From the NCBI GenBank assembly GCA_947631915.1, contig CANRNC010000009.1:1-64000 (forward strand): a stretch of 64,000 nt of DNA, read 5' to 3'. A program made the translations under genes and the position numbers. The notes below the pieces were generated by a model that saw only the letters and a list, made by a program, of their open reading frames with translations, did no database searches and was not told where the DNA came from. The stretch comes from an uncultured Clostridia bacterium. GTDB lineage: Bacteria > Bacillota > Clostridia > TANB77 > CAG-508. Of this stretch, positions 24,592 through 34,175 are shown piece by piece. The number at the start of each line of letters is the position of its first letter. The first letter of the stretch is position 1.

Positions 24592-26583
24592 ATGCCAAGT
24601 ATTAGTGCGAAAAAAAGAATAATAAAAGTTTTCTTTGTATTTATAACAATTTTAATATTACTTATAATAAGAACAGGCTGGCTTCAATTTGTGCAAGGAG
24701 CCGAGTTACAATCATTAGCATATAAACAACAAACTTTGGATAGAGCTGTAAATCCAAGTAGAGGTACTATATATGATAGAAATGGTGTTGAATTAGCAGT
24801 TTCAGCAACAGTAGAAACAGTAACAGTAAATCCAATGAATATAGAAACTGAAAATAAAGAGAAAGTAGCGAAAGCTTTATCCACTATATTTAATTTGGAG
24901 TATGAAAAAACTTTAAAAAAATTAAAGAAAAAAAGTTCAATAGAAACAATAGTAAAGAAGATAGAAAAAGATAAAGCCGACGAGTTAAGAATATGGATGG
25001 AAGAAAATAATATTACAGAAGGAATAAATATAGATGAAGATTCTAAAAGATATTATCCTAATAATGAGTTATGTTCACAGGTTATTGGTTTTACAGGAAG
25101 CGATAATCAAGGATTAAATGGAGTAGAGGCAAAATATGATGATATATTAAGTGGAACAAAAGGAAAAATAACTCGTGTAAGTGATGCAAAAGGAGCTAGG
25201 TTGCAGGGGATAGTAGAAGAATATGTACCTGCTATTGATGGTGATAGTGTTATGCTTACAATAGATGCTACAATACAGTCTATAGTTGAAAAGTATCTTG
25301 AAGAAGCATGTATAGATAATGTTTGTACTGATGGTGGAAATGTCATAATAATGAATCCTAATAATGGTGATATACTGGCAATGGCAACATATCCGGGGTA
25401 TAATCTAAATGACCCATATACAATAAATAATGAAGAATTAAAAAGTGCATGGAATACATTGCAAAGTAATGAAAGATCCAATTATTTGGAAAAAATGTGG
25501 AGAAATAAGGCAATTTCTGATACATATGAACCAGGTTCTACTTTTAAATTAATAACGGCTTCATCAGCATTAGAAGAGGGATTAGTAGAAGATATAGAAA
25601 AAGAAAGCTTTGCATGTACAGGTAGAATTGATGTGGCAGGAGTATCTATAAAATGTTGGAGATACTATAGACCACATGGTTCAGAAAGCTTAAGAACAGC
25701 ATTAATGAATTCATGCAACCCAATATTTATAGGATTAGGGCAAAGAATGGGAGTGCAGACATATTTTAGCTATTTGGAAAAATTTGGTTTATTATCAAAA
25801 ACGGGAGTGGATTTGCAAGGAGAAGCAAATAGTATATTTATAGCAAAAGAAAAGGCAGGACCAGTTGAATTAGCAACTATTTCATTCGGACAGAGATTTG
25901 AGATTACACCTCTTCAATTAGTTAGAGCAGTTTCAGCTATAGCAAATGGAGGAAATCTAATACAACCCAGAGTTGTAAAGGCTGTAATAGATTCAGAAAC
26001 AGGAGAAACAGAAGAAAAGGAGCCAATAATTTTAAACAAAAATGTTATATCAAAAGAAACATCAAAAAAAGTATTGAGTATGATGGGATCAGTAGTAGCT
26101 TTAGGAACGGGTAAAGGTGCGCAAGTTCAAGGATATTCAATAGGAGGAAAAACTGGAACATCAGAAGATGGTGTCAATACAGGAAAATATGTTACATCAT
26201 TTTGCGGAGTAGCATCAACTTTAAATCCTCAATTAGTTATTTTAATAACTTTATATAATCCAACTGGAGAAGGAGGTCACCAAGGAGGAGGAGTGGCAGC
26301 GCCAATAGCATCGCAGATTTTAGGAGAGGTTTTACCATACATGGAACTAGAAAAGGACAATACAGAAGGATTAGAAGAAGTAACAGAAGTTCAAGTACCT
26401 AATGTTATAGGGATGAGTATAAAAGATGCACAGGATGTATTAAAGGAACTGGGATTAGAGTTGAAAGTAAATATAGATTTAAATTCTGAAGAAATAGATA
26501 AATCGAAAGTTTTTATTAAAAATCAAACACCAAAAGAGGGAATTACAATAAATAGTGGAACGGAAATATATGTAGATATTTAA
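24592..26583 (+). CDS. class B penicillin-binding protein, SpoVD/FtsI type with PASTA
   Basis: The product is 663 aa. It has a membrane anchor at about 9-29, a PBP dimerisation domain (about 50-230, RGTIYDRNGVELA) and a transpeptidase domain (about 250-560). The active-site motifs are STFK in PGSTFKL (Ser about 315), SCN near 375 and KTGT near 519. A single PASTA domain ends the protein (VPNVIGMSIKDAQDVLKELGL). It cross-links septal peptidoglycan. SpoVD works in the spore cortex, and one PASTA domain with this gene order suits SpoVD or PBP2B. The sequence does not distinguish vegetative from sporulation use. Confidence 0.93.
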   Translation: MPSISAKKRIIKVFFVFITILILLIIRTGWLQFVQGAELQSLAYKQQTLDRAVNPSRGTIYDRNGVELAVSATVETVTVNPMNIETENKEKVAKALSTIFNLEYEKTLKKLKKKSSIETIVKKIEKDKADELRIWMEENNITEGINIDEDSKRYYPNNELCSQVIGFTGSDNQGLNGVEAKYDDILSGTKGKITRVSDAKGARLQGIVEEYVPAIDGDSVMLTIDATIQSIVEKYLEEACIDNVCTDGGNVIIMNPNNGDILAMATYPGYNLNDPYTINNEELKSAWNTLQSNERSNYLEKMWRNKAISDTYEPGSTFKLITASSALEEGLVEDIEKESFACTGRIDVAGVSIKCWRYYRPHGSESLRTALMNSCNPIFIGLGQRMGVQTYFSYLEKFGLLSKTGVDLQGEANSIFIAKEKAGPVELATISFGQRFEITPLQLVRAVSAIANGGNLIQPRVVKAVIDSETGETEEKEPIILNKNVISKETSKKVLSMMGSVVALGTGKGAQVQGYSIGGKTGTSEDGVNTGKYVTSFCGVASTLNPQLVILITLYNPTGEGGHQGGGVAAPIASQILGEVLPYMELEKDNTEGLEEVTEVQVPNVIGMSIKDAQDVLKELGLELKVNIDLNSEEIDKSKVFIKNQTPKEGITINSGTEIYVDI

Positions 26584-26643
26584 AATATTAAAGTAGATAA
26601 AAAATTTGATTTTCAATGAAAGATTTATAAATTAAAAAAATTT

Positions 26644-26664
26644 AGGGCACGTCGAATGTGCCCT
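26644..26664. repeat. dispersed palindromic element, single hairpin
   Basis: AGGGCAC, a seven-base loop and GTGCCCT, followed by TTGATAT. A half-copy of the repeat that can act as terminator for the PBP gene. Confidence 0.75.
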
Positions 26665-26692
26665 TTGATATATTTATTTGTAAATTGTCAAT

Positions 26693-27505
26693 CTAATTTT
26701 CATTAACAGCCATAGGAATTTTTTTGGCTACAACTACAAATCTTCCATCTTGAGTATGGTATGCACAAGTGGAGAGAGTCATTAATTGATCTCCATATTG
26801 AGCAGTTTTTCCAGTATCATATAAAGAAGCTTTTTTCGCACTTTCAACGAATTCATTATATTCAGCTTCATTGTTAGCGTTAATAAAATAATAATATCTA
26901 AAAACATTTTGTTCTGATTTATAATAAATTCTTGATTGAAAAACGGCGATTATTTCATAAGTTGAATCATCCTTATTTGTAGTAAATCTTATTGTTGGAT
27001 GTTCGTTATAGAATTCTTCATTCTTATATTTTAATAAGTTATGAAACATTGAACCAGTTTTTATATTATGACCATACATTAGTAAATTACTACTTGGAGT
27101 ATCCCAATTATAATCTTTATCCAAAAATATAGAGCCACCACTAGAATACTGCTTTTTAGAGTTGTGATTCATATAAAAATCATTATCAGAACTCTGCAAG
27201 ACAGGATAATTAATATTCGTATTTTCAATTTCTAACCAACCAACGATATCGGAATTTTGCTTTTGCAATTCTTCCAGTTTTAACATTCTCTCTGTTTTTT
27301 CTTGTACAATAGGTTCATCGGATTCTTCTTCTGGAATAATATCTGTGTCTATAGAAATTTCATTTAATAAATTGCTTTCTTTATAAATTTTGTACATATC
27401 ATAATAATAGTTAAAAATATAAATAAGCGAGAAAATAATAAGCAATATGAATACTATTAAAATGGAAGTAATTAAAACGTTTTTTGTTTTAGTATTTCTA
27501 TCCAT
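26693..27505 (-). CDS. srtB: class B sortase
   Basis: The product is 270 aa with an N-terminal membrane anchor (about 10-33) and a sortase domain (about 85-262). Catalytic residues are visible: His146 in MYGHNI, Cys247 in TLSTCAYH and Arg255 in DGRFVV. The TLSTC motif and the extra helix region (FNHLL-like, 153-170) are class B features. Class B sortases of clostridia attach proteins with (S/P)PxTG-like signals to peptidoglycan. The neighbouring surface protein carries TPKTG and another gene 6 kb away carries LPKTG, both plausible substrates. It is probably cotranscribed only weakly with the upstream gene, since a hairpin separates them. Confidence 0.93.
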   Translation of the reverse strand: MDRNTKTKNVLITSILIVFILLIIFSLIYIFNYYYDMYKIYKESNLLNEISIDTDIIPEEESDEPIVQEKTERMLKLEELQKQNSDIVGWLEIENTNINYPVLQSSDNDFYMNHNSKKQYSSGGSIFLDKDYNWDTPSSNLLMYGHNIKTGSMFHNLLKYKNEEFYNEHPTIRFTTNKDDSTYEIIAVFQSRIYYKSEQNVFRYYYFINANNEAEYNEFVESAKKASLYDTGKTAQYGDQLMTLSTCAYHTQDGRFVVVAKKIPMAVNEN

Positions 27506-27545
27506 ATATTTTACCGTAAATATTAAGATAATTATAAAATAGATA

Positions 27546-27569
27546 GCCTACACCAAGATTAATGTAGGC
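27546..27569. terminator. terminator between the surface protein and sortase genes
   Basis: GCCTACA (27546-27552) and TGTAGGC (27563-27569) form a hairpin with T-rich flanks. It lies behind the surface protein gene on the minus strand. Confidence 0.7.
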
Positions 27570-27587
27570 AATATTTTTATATCTTAA

Positions 27588-28709
27588 TTAAAATTCCTTT
27601 CTTTTTAATGCTATGATTCCAAATACAGATAATGCAATAACTAATACGGGAATTCCTAAATAATCTTCTATACCTGTTTTTGGAGTTACGTCTTTTACTT
27701 GCGTTGTTATAGTGGAAAGTTTTGCATATAGTGTTGTATTAGTTACAAAAGGTGTTGCAAAGTTGTATTCTGTTGTATAATTTGGATCTGTAAAAAATCC
27801 ATCTATAGTATATCCTGTTAAACCTAAACCTTGTAAGTTAATTCTTTCCTGTACTTGTGCTTTTGTAAGAGTAGTTCCTTGAGGAACTGTAAATGAAGTA
27901 CTTTTATCCATTAGATGGATTGTGATTAATATATTTTCAATAAAAGTTTCACCATCAATGTCTACGTTGCTACTTGAATTACTCTCATAAACTACATTAT
28001 TATTCTGATCTGTAATAACAACTTTATTACCGTCTGAAAGTATTTTATTAACAGTATTTGGCGTATTTTCTATATTGAATTCTGCTAAAGCATCATTTAT
28101 TGCAATATAAATAACATTTTCTTGTTCTGTTGAAGATAATGTACCATTCATTATTACTGTTGGCTGATTATCTGATTCTGAAATTGTAGAAGATTTAGCA
28201 ATCTCAATACCATTATTAGAATTTTGTCCATTCCTATTTAAAGATAGGTTTCTTACCTCAAGTGTACCAGCATTAACAAGTATTCCACCAAACCCACAAT
28301 TAGATATTGTTACATTATCTACTATCAAATAACCTCCATTATAAGCTTGAGCACCATATTTTTGACTATTTGTTAGATTAAGATTCATAAGAGTAACTGT
28401 TGAATCTATACCAGCTGTAATCAAAGTAGCATTAGACTGATTAGGAGTCCAATTATTTGTATTTCTAGATATTGTATGACCATTACCATTTATAATTATA
28501 GTTTTATCAGTTATTTCAATAGGTCTAGTTATTTCTATATTTGTAGATAATTGAATGATATCAGTCTCATTTGCAGTATTGATAGCGCTAATTAAGTCAT
28601 CTTCACTATCTACTTCAATAGTAACAGCATTAGAAATAGAAGGTATAAATATTAGAGAGAAAAACATTACAGCTATCATAAATAAAATTATCTTTTTAAT
28701 ATTTTTCAT
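27588..28709 (-). CDS. sortase-anchored beta-helix surface protein
   Basis: I start at ATG 28709 (MKNIKKIILFM), 373 aa, behind AAAGGAG. There is a signal peptide (about 1-28). A right-handed beta-helix region (about 30-200) follows, with repeated short strands such as IIINGNGHTI, VTLMNLNLTNS and LIVDNVTISNCGFGGILVNAG. A Listeria-Bacteroides-type repeat comes near 285-325 (GYTIDGFFTDPNYTTEYNF). The C-terminus has a sorting signal TPKTG, a hydrophobic helix and a KRKEF tail. It would be wall-anchored by the adjacent class B sortase. Polysaccharide binding or adhesion is likely, but no catalytic motif is visible. Confidence 0.88.
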   Translation of the reverse strand: MKNIKKIILFMIAVMFFSLIFIPSISNAVTIEVDSEDDLISAINTANETDIIQLSTNIEITRPIEITDKTIIINGNGHTISRNTNNWTPNQSNATLITAGIDSTVTLMNLNLTNSQKYGAQAYNGGYLIVDNVTISNCGFGGILVNAGTLEVRNLSLNRNGQNSNNGIEIAKSSTISESDNQPTVIMNGTLSSTEQENVIYIAINDALAEFNIENTPNTVNKILSDGNKVVITDQNNNVVYESNSSSNVDIDGETFIENILITIHLMDKSTSFTVPQGTTLTKAQVQERINLQGLGLTGYTIDGFFTDPNYTTEYNFATPFVTNTTLYAKLSTITTQVKDVTPKTGIEDYLGIPVLVIALSVFGIIALKRKEF

Positions 28710-28970
28710 AATACTTTCTCCTTTCAAATTTTTTTAATTTAGTAATGTAATATCATTAAAAAATGTTTATAATATTATTATTTTCTATTTTTATTTTTTT
28801 ATACAATTAAATGTTTTTTTATCTAATATTTTCTTTTTTTTTACAAAAAATTGTATGTATTAAAATTAGTAGTTAACTAAAAATGAAAAGATTACTTTAA
28901 TAATAAAAAGTTATATTTTATATAGTTACTATAATATAAAAAATGAATATATTATAAAAGGTGAGATAAT

Positions 28971-29444
28971 ATGGGTAGTAAGTATAATAGACAAAGAGTA
29001 TATGAATATGCAAAAAAATGGGCATACTCTAGAAATCCAAGTTATTATAATTATGATCCAGTAGGAGGAGATTGTACAAATTTCGCTTCACAATGCATTT
29101 TTGCTGGATATAATGAAATGAATTATAATAAAAATAATGGATGGTATTATATAAACGGAAACAACAAATCTCCATCATGGACGGGAGTTGGATTTTTGTA
29201 TAAATTTTTAATATCAAATAAAGGAAAGGGACCATCTGGAACAGAAACTACAATAGATAGATTAGAAATAGGAGACATTATTCAATTAAGTTTTAGTGGA
29301 GATTTATTTTCACATAGTTTAGTTGTAATTCAAAATGGTAAAAGCACGGAAAATACTCTAGTGTCAGCACATACATTTGATGTTTTTGGAAAAAGAGTGC
29401 AGGATTATTCATATCTAAAATATAGATGTATACATATTGAATAA
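28971..29444 (+). CDS. putative amidase-domain protein
   Basis: The product is 157 aa, starting at ATG 28971 behind AAAGGTGAG. It fits the Amidase_6 family: an N-terminal YNRQRVYEYAKKWAYSRNPSYYNY, the core GGDCTNFASQCIFAG with the likely nucleophilic Cys, WYY and WTGV elements, and a SHSLVVIQ motif with His. This NlpC/P60-like fold hydrolyses peptide or amide bonds, often in cell wall. There is no signal peptide, although many relatives are secreted. It stands alone, 143 bp before the dockerin gene. Confidence 0.85.
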   Translation: MGSKYNRQRVYEYAKKWAYSRNPSYYNYDPVGGDCTNFASQCIFAGYNEMNYNKNNGWYYINGNNKSPSWTGVGFLYKFLISNKGKGPSGTETTIDRLEIGDIIQLSFSGDLFSHSLVVIQNGKSTENTLVSAHTFDVFGKRVQDYSYLKYRCIHIE

Positions 29445-29526
29445 TAAGCAATATTACTAAAAAATATTCATGTTTGCAAAAAAAAAAGAATAAAGTAATA
29501 AAATAAAGAAAAAACAGTCCCAAAGC

Positions 29527-29555
29527 TTTACATAAATTGTAAAATGTGGTATAAT
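29527..29555 (+). promoter_or_regulatory. predicted promoter for the dockerin-cohesin unit
   Basis: TTTACA (29527-29532), 17 bp, TATAAT (29550-29555). It lies 32 bp before the start of the dockerin enzyme. Confidence 0.65.
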
Positions 29556-29587
29556 TAACATGTATGTAACAAAAAGGAGGAATAATA

Positions 29588-32500
29588 ATGAGAGAAAATA
29601 ATAATAGTAGATTTTTATTAAAGGCAAGTATTTGTTTTATTTTATTATTAATAGTATTTTTCGTAGTAAACATGAGAAATACAGTTTTTGCAAGTAATGA
29701 AAATGACTTTTGTTATTTATCAGATATACCTTATGTAGAAAAACAATCATATACAAGATGGGGAAAAATTTGTCAAAATAAAACTTCAAGTGATACATTA
29801 ATTTCAGTAATGATAGAAAATAGCACATACTCTTTTGAAAAAGGAATATGGGCTCATGCAACATCTAATGTAGTATATGATTTGAGTGACTATAAACAAT
29901 ATAACTATTTCACAGCATTTATAGGATTAAATACAACAGCAGCTAGTTCTAGTAATGGTGTGAAATTTTATATTTACACATCAACAGATGGTGAACATTG
30001 GGATTTAAAGACTGACGCTGAACCAGCAGTATCAAAACCAGGACAAAATGCAACTTTCGTTAAAATAGACATAAGAGATGCTAAATTTTTAAGACTTTAT
30101 GCAGATGACAATGGAAGTCAAGGTAATGATCATGCAGTTTACGCTGATGCAAAATTGATAAAAGAAGATTATGATGATAATGTTGTTCCAAGTGTAGAAG
30201 AGTACGACAAAATAATAAAAACACAATATGCAGATGCAGAATTATCTAATAAAGAATATGAATTGAAACTTCTTCAAAGAGAATTCGTAGATAGTGTTGG
30301 ACGTTATGCATTAAAACGTTTTGTTCAAGAAACTGATCCAAACAAAGAAGTACTTTCATGGTTAATGGACGATGTGGAGAATCTACGTCTTTATATTGTT
30401 GGAGGAGAACCAGATGGAAACTACTATAATTCTTTAAAAGTTTTAGCTGAACTTTATCATGCATATAAAGACGATTTTGATATTGACGAAACAACGAAAT
30501 ACGGTACAAGATTGGGAGATTTATATAAGAAAATGGCAATAACATTGTCATTAACACACTCTACAACAGTAGGATTATGGATGAATCCAAATGTACCAGA
30601 AAACCAATCTAATGCAGTTGACCGTTATAGAATTTTTAAACAAATGCATGCAGATGGTAAATTTGTAGTTTCTGATAATCAGGACCACACAAAATGGTTT
30701 GAAGCATTACAAATTGAGGAAATGCGTTTTGTGCTAAATAATATAATCGATGATGAAGAAATTTTATGGTTAAACGAATATACACAAAAATATATAGACG
30801 AGCATCCAGGACAAGAAGAAATATATTTACAGCCACATCGTTATATGAAATATATATGGCCTAATTATGATAAACCAGAATATTATGACGAAGATAATAA
30901 ACAAATGTGGAGTGAAAAATATGGTAACTTTTTAGATTATGGAGTAACATATAAATTAGGAGTACCAAAATTATGGATGAACATTGATAATGGAGCAGTA
31001 TGTGGAGGAATTTCTAAAATAGGATCTAATATCCGTGGAGTACATGGTACGCCATCATCAGTTATTAGTCAACCAGGACACGCAGCTTTAATATATTATA
31101 GAAAAAATGAACAAGGTCAAGGATATTGGACAATAGATAATGACGTATCTGGTTGGTCTAAATCAGGAAGAACAGAAAGATTAAACTTGAGAATGCCACT
31201 AGGTTGGGGAGATGAAGAATATATTGACCATAACAAGGACTGGTTAGGATTAGCAACTTATGTACTTCTAGCTCAAGGAGCATTAAATGATTTTGATAAT
31301 TATCAAACATCTAGAGAGACATTAATACTTGCAGATGTTTACAAAGACGATTTAGAAAAATTATATGAAGTTTATAGAGAAGCAATTGAAGCTGAACCTT
31401 TAAACATTGATGCATGGTATGGATTAATAAAAGCATATAAAGCAGATGATACAAAAGGAGAAGAAGATTTTTATAACTTATCAGTAGAAATATTTGACAA
31501 ACTAAAATATTATCCACTTCCAATGTATCATTTAGCAAGAGAAATAAAACCAGAATTAACATCTGTTAAATATTCTTTCAAGTTTGTTATTGATCAAGAT
31601 AACGCATTAAATGAAGCTAAAGTAGCAGATGCAACAAAAACAATTCAAGTGCAAGCAGTTCAACAAGAAGCAAATTATTTACTTGAAATTGCAGATACAG
31701 ACCTTGCAACTTTCTCATTTGATGGAGAAGATGCCAAGAAAATTGTATTATCAAGCATGTATGACGAATCAGGATTATCATGGGATTATAGTATAGACGG
31801 AAAACAAAAATGGAACCTAGTAACATATAGTCCAGAAGAAGAACACAAACTTCTTCTATCAGATGAACAAATTAATAGTATTACAGCAGAAAATGATATT
31901 TATGTTCATGTTCAGGGACTAGATTATAGTGATAACAATATATTTAAAATTGATATAAAAGAACAAGACGCACCAAAAATATTATATAATAATGATTTGG
32001 AAAATAAGGTAATAGGTGCAACTCCAAACATGGAATGGAGAATGCAAGATAGTGAAGTATGGACATCTTTTAAAGATGCAGAACCAGACTTAACTGGTGA
32101 TAAGACAGTAGTAGTAAGAAATACAAGAACAGGAGTATATTTACAAAGTGCAGAGAGAACTTTAACATATACAACTGATACTGTAGATGAAGCTAGAAAA
32201 TATATACCAATCTCTCGTCTATCTATAGAAGATGTTTCATCAGAAGAAAAATCAAATGCAGACAATAAAGCAATAAATGCTATAGATGGAAATATAAATA
32301 CTGTATGGCATACTAATTGGAGTGGAGATCTTAATAGATATATAGTAATTGAGTTAGATAGACCAGTATATTTATCAGCATTAGAATATGTTCCAGGTAA
32401 TGGAGGAAATGGAAGAGTAACTAGTGCACAAATACTAGTAAGCATGGATGGAGAAAACTGGACAGAAGTAGTTTCAGGAACAACATGGCCAAATAATACT

Positions 32501-33286
32501 AATAAGAAAGAAGTTACTCTTAACGAATCAGCAAAAGCTAGATATGTAAAATTTGTAGCAAAAGAACAAGCATCACAAAATGGAAACAGTAATATGATGG
32601 CTGCTATGATTAATCTATATGAAGACACAACAAAACACCAAATACCAACAGCTAAAATTAAATACAATATTACTGAAAGTACAAATAAAAATGTAATAGC
32701 AACATTAGTGCAACCTAGTACAGAAATTACAATAACAAATAATGAAGGAAAAAATTATCATGTATTTGAAGAAAACGGAACTTTTGAATTCAAATTTGTT
32801 GATGAATCTGGAGTAGAAGGCATTGAAGTTGCAAAAGTTGACTGGATAAACAAAGAGTTAGATAATCCAGAAGAGCCAGATAAAGAAGCAGAAATAACAT
32901 CTGACTTATATAAAATTGAAGAAGGGTATATATCAGGAATTAAGCCAGGAACAACAGTAAACATATTTGAACAAAATTCAGAAGCAGAGGAAGCGGTAAC
33001 CTTCATAAAAGATGGAAAGATATTAAGTCAAGATAGTGTTATTTCAACAGGTACAATAATAAAAGTAGGACCAAACATAGAGTATACTTTAGTTGTAACA
33101 GGGGACATTGACGGAGACGGACAAATAACAGTTACAGACCTTGCTAAAGCAAAATTACACTTTATAGAAAGCAAAATTTTAACAGGAGCTCAATTAAAAG
33201 CAGGAGACGTAGATTATGATAATGAGATTACAATAATAGACATAGCACAGATGAAATTAGTAATGATAGGATCAAAGGAAATATAA
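29588..33286 (+). CDS. secreted multi-domain enzyme with NPCBM, discoidin and dockerin domains
   Basis: The product is 1232 aa; ATG 29588 follows AGGAGG. Domains in order: signal peptide (1-36); NPCBM-like carbohydrate-binding domain (about 48-190, WAHATSNVVYDLS); a helical region; a probable catalytic domain (about 440-560) with Cys472 in AVCGGISKIG, His498 in QPGHAALIYY and Asp517/Asp519 in YWTIDND, a Cys-His-Asp order as in transglutaminase- or papain-like folds; an F5/8-type C (discoidin) domain (about 877-1012); and a type I dockerin (about 1172-1230) with two EF-hand-like loops, DIDGDGQITVTDL and DVDYDNEITIIDI. The reaction is unknown; a glycoprotein-directed peptidase or transglutaminase is my inference. 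The cohesin gene 22 bp downstream is the likely docking partner. Confidence 0.88.
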   Translation: MRENNNSRFLLKASICFILLLIVFFVVNMRNTVFASNENDFCYLSDIPYVEKQSYTRWGKICQNKTSSDTLISVMIENSTYSFEKGIWAHATSNVVYDLSDYKQYNYFTAFIGLNTTAASSSNGVKFYIYTSTDGEHWDLKTDAEPAVSKPGQNATFVKIDIRDAKFLRLYADDNGSQGNDHAVYADAKLIKEDYDDNVVPSVEEYDKIIKTQYADAELSNKEYELKLLQREFVDSVGRYALKRFVQETDPNKEVLSWLMDDVENLRLYIVGGEPDGNYYNSLKVLAELYHAYKDDFDIDETTKYGTRLGDLYKKMAITLSLTHSTTVGLWMNPNVPENQSNAVDRYRIFKQMHADGKFVVSDNQDHTKWFEALQIEEMRFVLNNIIDDEEILWLNEYTQKYIDEHPGQEEIYLQPHRYMKYIWPNYDKPEYYDEDNKQMWSEKYGNFLDYGVTYKLGVPKLWMNIDNGAVCGGISKIGSNIRGVHGTPSSVISQPGHAALIYYRKNEQGQGYWTIDNDVSGWSKSGRTERLNLRMPLGWGDEEYIDHNKDWLGLATYVLLAQGALNDFDNYQTSRETLILADVYKDDLEKLYEVYREAIEAEPLNIDAWYGLIKAYKADDTKGEEDFYNLSVEIFDKLKYYPLPMYHLAREIKPELTSVKYSFKFVIDQDNALNEAKVADATKTIQVQAVQQEANYLLEIADTDLATFSFDGEDAKKIVLSSMYDESGLSWDYSIDGKQKWNLVTYSPEEEHKLLLSDEQINSITAENDIYVHVQGLDYSDNNIFKIDIKEQDAPKILYNNDLENKVIGATPNMEWRMQDSEVWTSFKDAEPDLTGDKTVVVRNTRTGVYLQSAERTLTYTTDTVDEARKYIPISRLSIEDVSSEEKSNADNKAINAIDGNINTVWHTNWSGDLNRYIVIELDRPVYLSALEYVPGNGGNGRVTSAQILVSMDGENWTEVVSGTTWPNNTNKKEVTLNESAKARYVKFVAKEQASQNGNSNMMAAMINLYEDTTKHQIPTAKIKYNITESTNKNVIATLVQPSTEITITNNEGKNYHVFEENGTFEFKFVDESGVEGIEVAKVDWINKELDNPEEPDKEAEITSDLYKIEEGYISGIKPGTTVNIFEQNSEAEEAVTFIKDGKILSQDSVISTGTIIKVGPNIEYTLVVTGDIDGDGQITVTDLAKAKLHFIESKILTGAQLKAGDVDYDNEITIIDIAQMKLVMIGSKEI

Positions 33287-33308
33287 AAAAATAATAAGGA
33301 GAGAAACT

Positions 33309-34133
33309 ATGAAAAAGTTAGTAAAATTAAGTTTAATATTATTAACAGCAATGTGCATTATGGGAAACGTGTATGCAACACTTAATTGTAATGTAAATAT
33401 TATAACTGCTAAAACAGAATATGCTAAAAACGAAGAATTTACAGTAGATGTTAATTTAGCTAATATTCAATCCGAAGAAGGAATTATTGCTTTAGGTGGA
33501 ACATTGGATTATGATAAGGAAAGTTTAACTTTAGAGAAAATGGAAGGAAAAAATGGATGGGCAAATCCATCTTACAATGAGGTAAATGGAAAATTTGCTA
33601 CTGATAGAGCGAGTGTAACAACCAGTGATGAAACAGTATTTACAATAACATTTAAAGTAAATGAAACAAGTAAAGAAAATGTAGAGATTGCATTAAAAGG
33701 TATAACAATATCAGATGGAGAAGAATCAAATAAAATAGAACTTATAAATAAAACTATAAAAATAGCAGATGTTACATCAGATACAGATCCAGACAATACA
33801 GATCCAGATAAGACGGACCCAGATAAAACAGATCCAGACAATACAGATCCGGATAAAACAGATTCAGATAAAGCAGATCCAGATAAGACGAATCCGGATA
33901 AGACAAATCCTGACAATCAAAATCCAGATAAAACAAACACAGGAAAAGATAACAAAGCACCAAGTACAAATGGAGTAGGAAATAATGGCATTTATCAAAA
34001 CGGAAGCTTACCAAAAACAGGTGAAGGCAATATAGCATTATTTGTAGTACCAATGGTAATATTTGCTATAATTGTAATAATTTCATTTGTTAGAATTAAA
34101 ATTATAAGTAGAAAAGAAAGAATGGAAAAATAA
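33309..34133 (+). CDS. cohesin-domain protein with LPKTG wall anchor
   Basis: The product is 274 aa. It has a signal peptide (1-23), a single cohesin domain (about 27-152; IALGGTLDYDKESLTLEKMEG, DETVFTITFKV, VEIALKGITISDGE), and a linker of DPDKT/DPDNT pentapeptide repeats (about 159-210). The sorting signal LPKTG is at 234-238, followed by a membrane helix and a basic tail. It would be covalently attached to the wall and hold dockerin enzymes at the surface. It is 22 bp behind the dockerin enzyme gene with a GGAGAG ribosome site, so the two form an operon. One cohesin means a simple anchoring device rather than a full cellulosome scaffold. Confidence 0.9.
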   Translation: MKKLVKLSLILLTAMCIMGNVYATLNCNVNIITAKTEYAKNEEFTVDVNLANIQSEEGIIALGGTLDYDKESLTLEKMEGKNGWANPSYNEVNGKFATDRASVTTSDETVFTITFKVNETSKENVEIALKGITISDGEESNKIELINKTIKIADVTSDTDPDNTDPDKTDPDKTDPDNTDPDKTDSDKADPDKTNPDKTNPDNQNPDKTNTGKDNKAPSTNGVGNNGIYQNGSLPKTGEGNIALFVVPMVIFAIIVIISFVRIKIISRKERMEK

Positions 34134-34135
34134 AA

Positions 34136-34169
34136 CAAAAAAGAGTGATTTTAAGATCACTCTTTTTTT
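34136..34169. terminator. bidirectional terminator
   Basis: AAAAAGAGTGAT and ATCACTCTTTTT pair over a short loop, and the plus side continues with T. It lies between the cohesin gene and the convergent SOD gene. Confidence 0.88.
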
Positions 34170-34175
34170 GTCTTT

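Noticed and set aside
31924-32667. A 247-aa open frame on the minus strand
   Set aside because: It runs opposite to the dockerin enzyme, has no ribosome site and no family-like sequence, and is a shadow of the real gene.
33785-33930. Tandem 15-bp-period repeats resembling a CRISPR-like or satellite array
   Set aside because: They lie inside the cohesin gene in frame and encode the DPDKT/DPDNT linker pentapeptides; there are no spacers of unique sequence.
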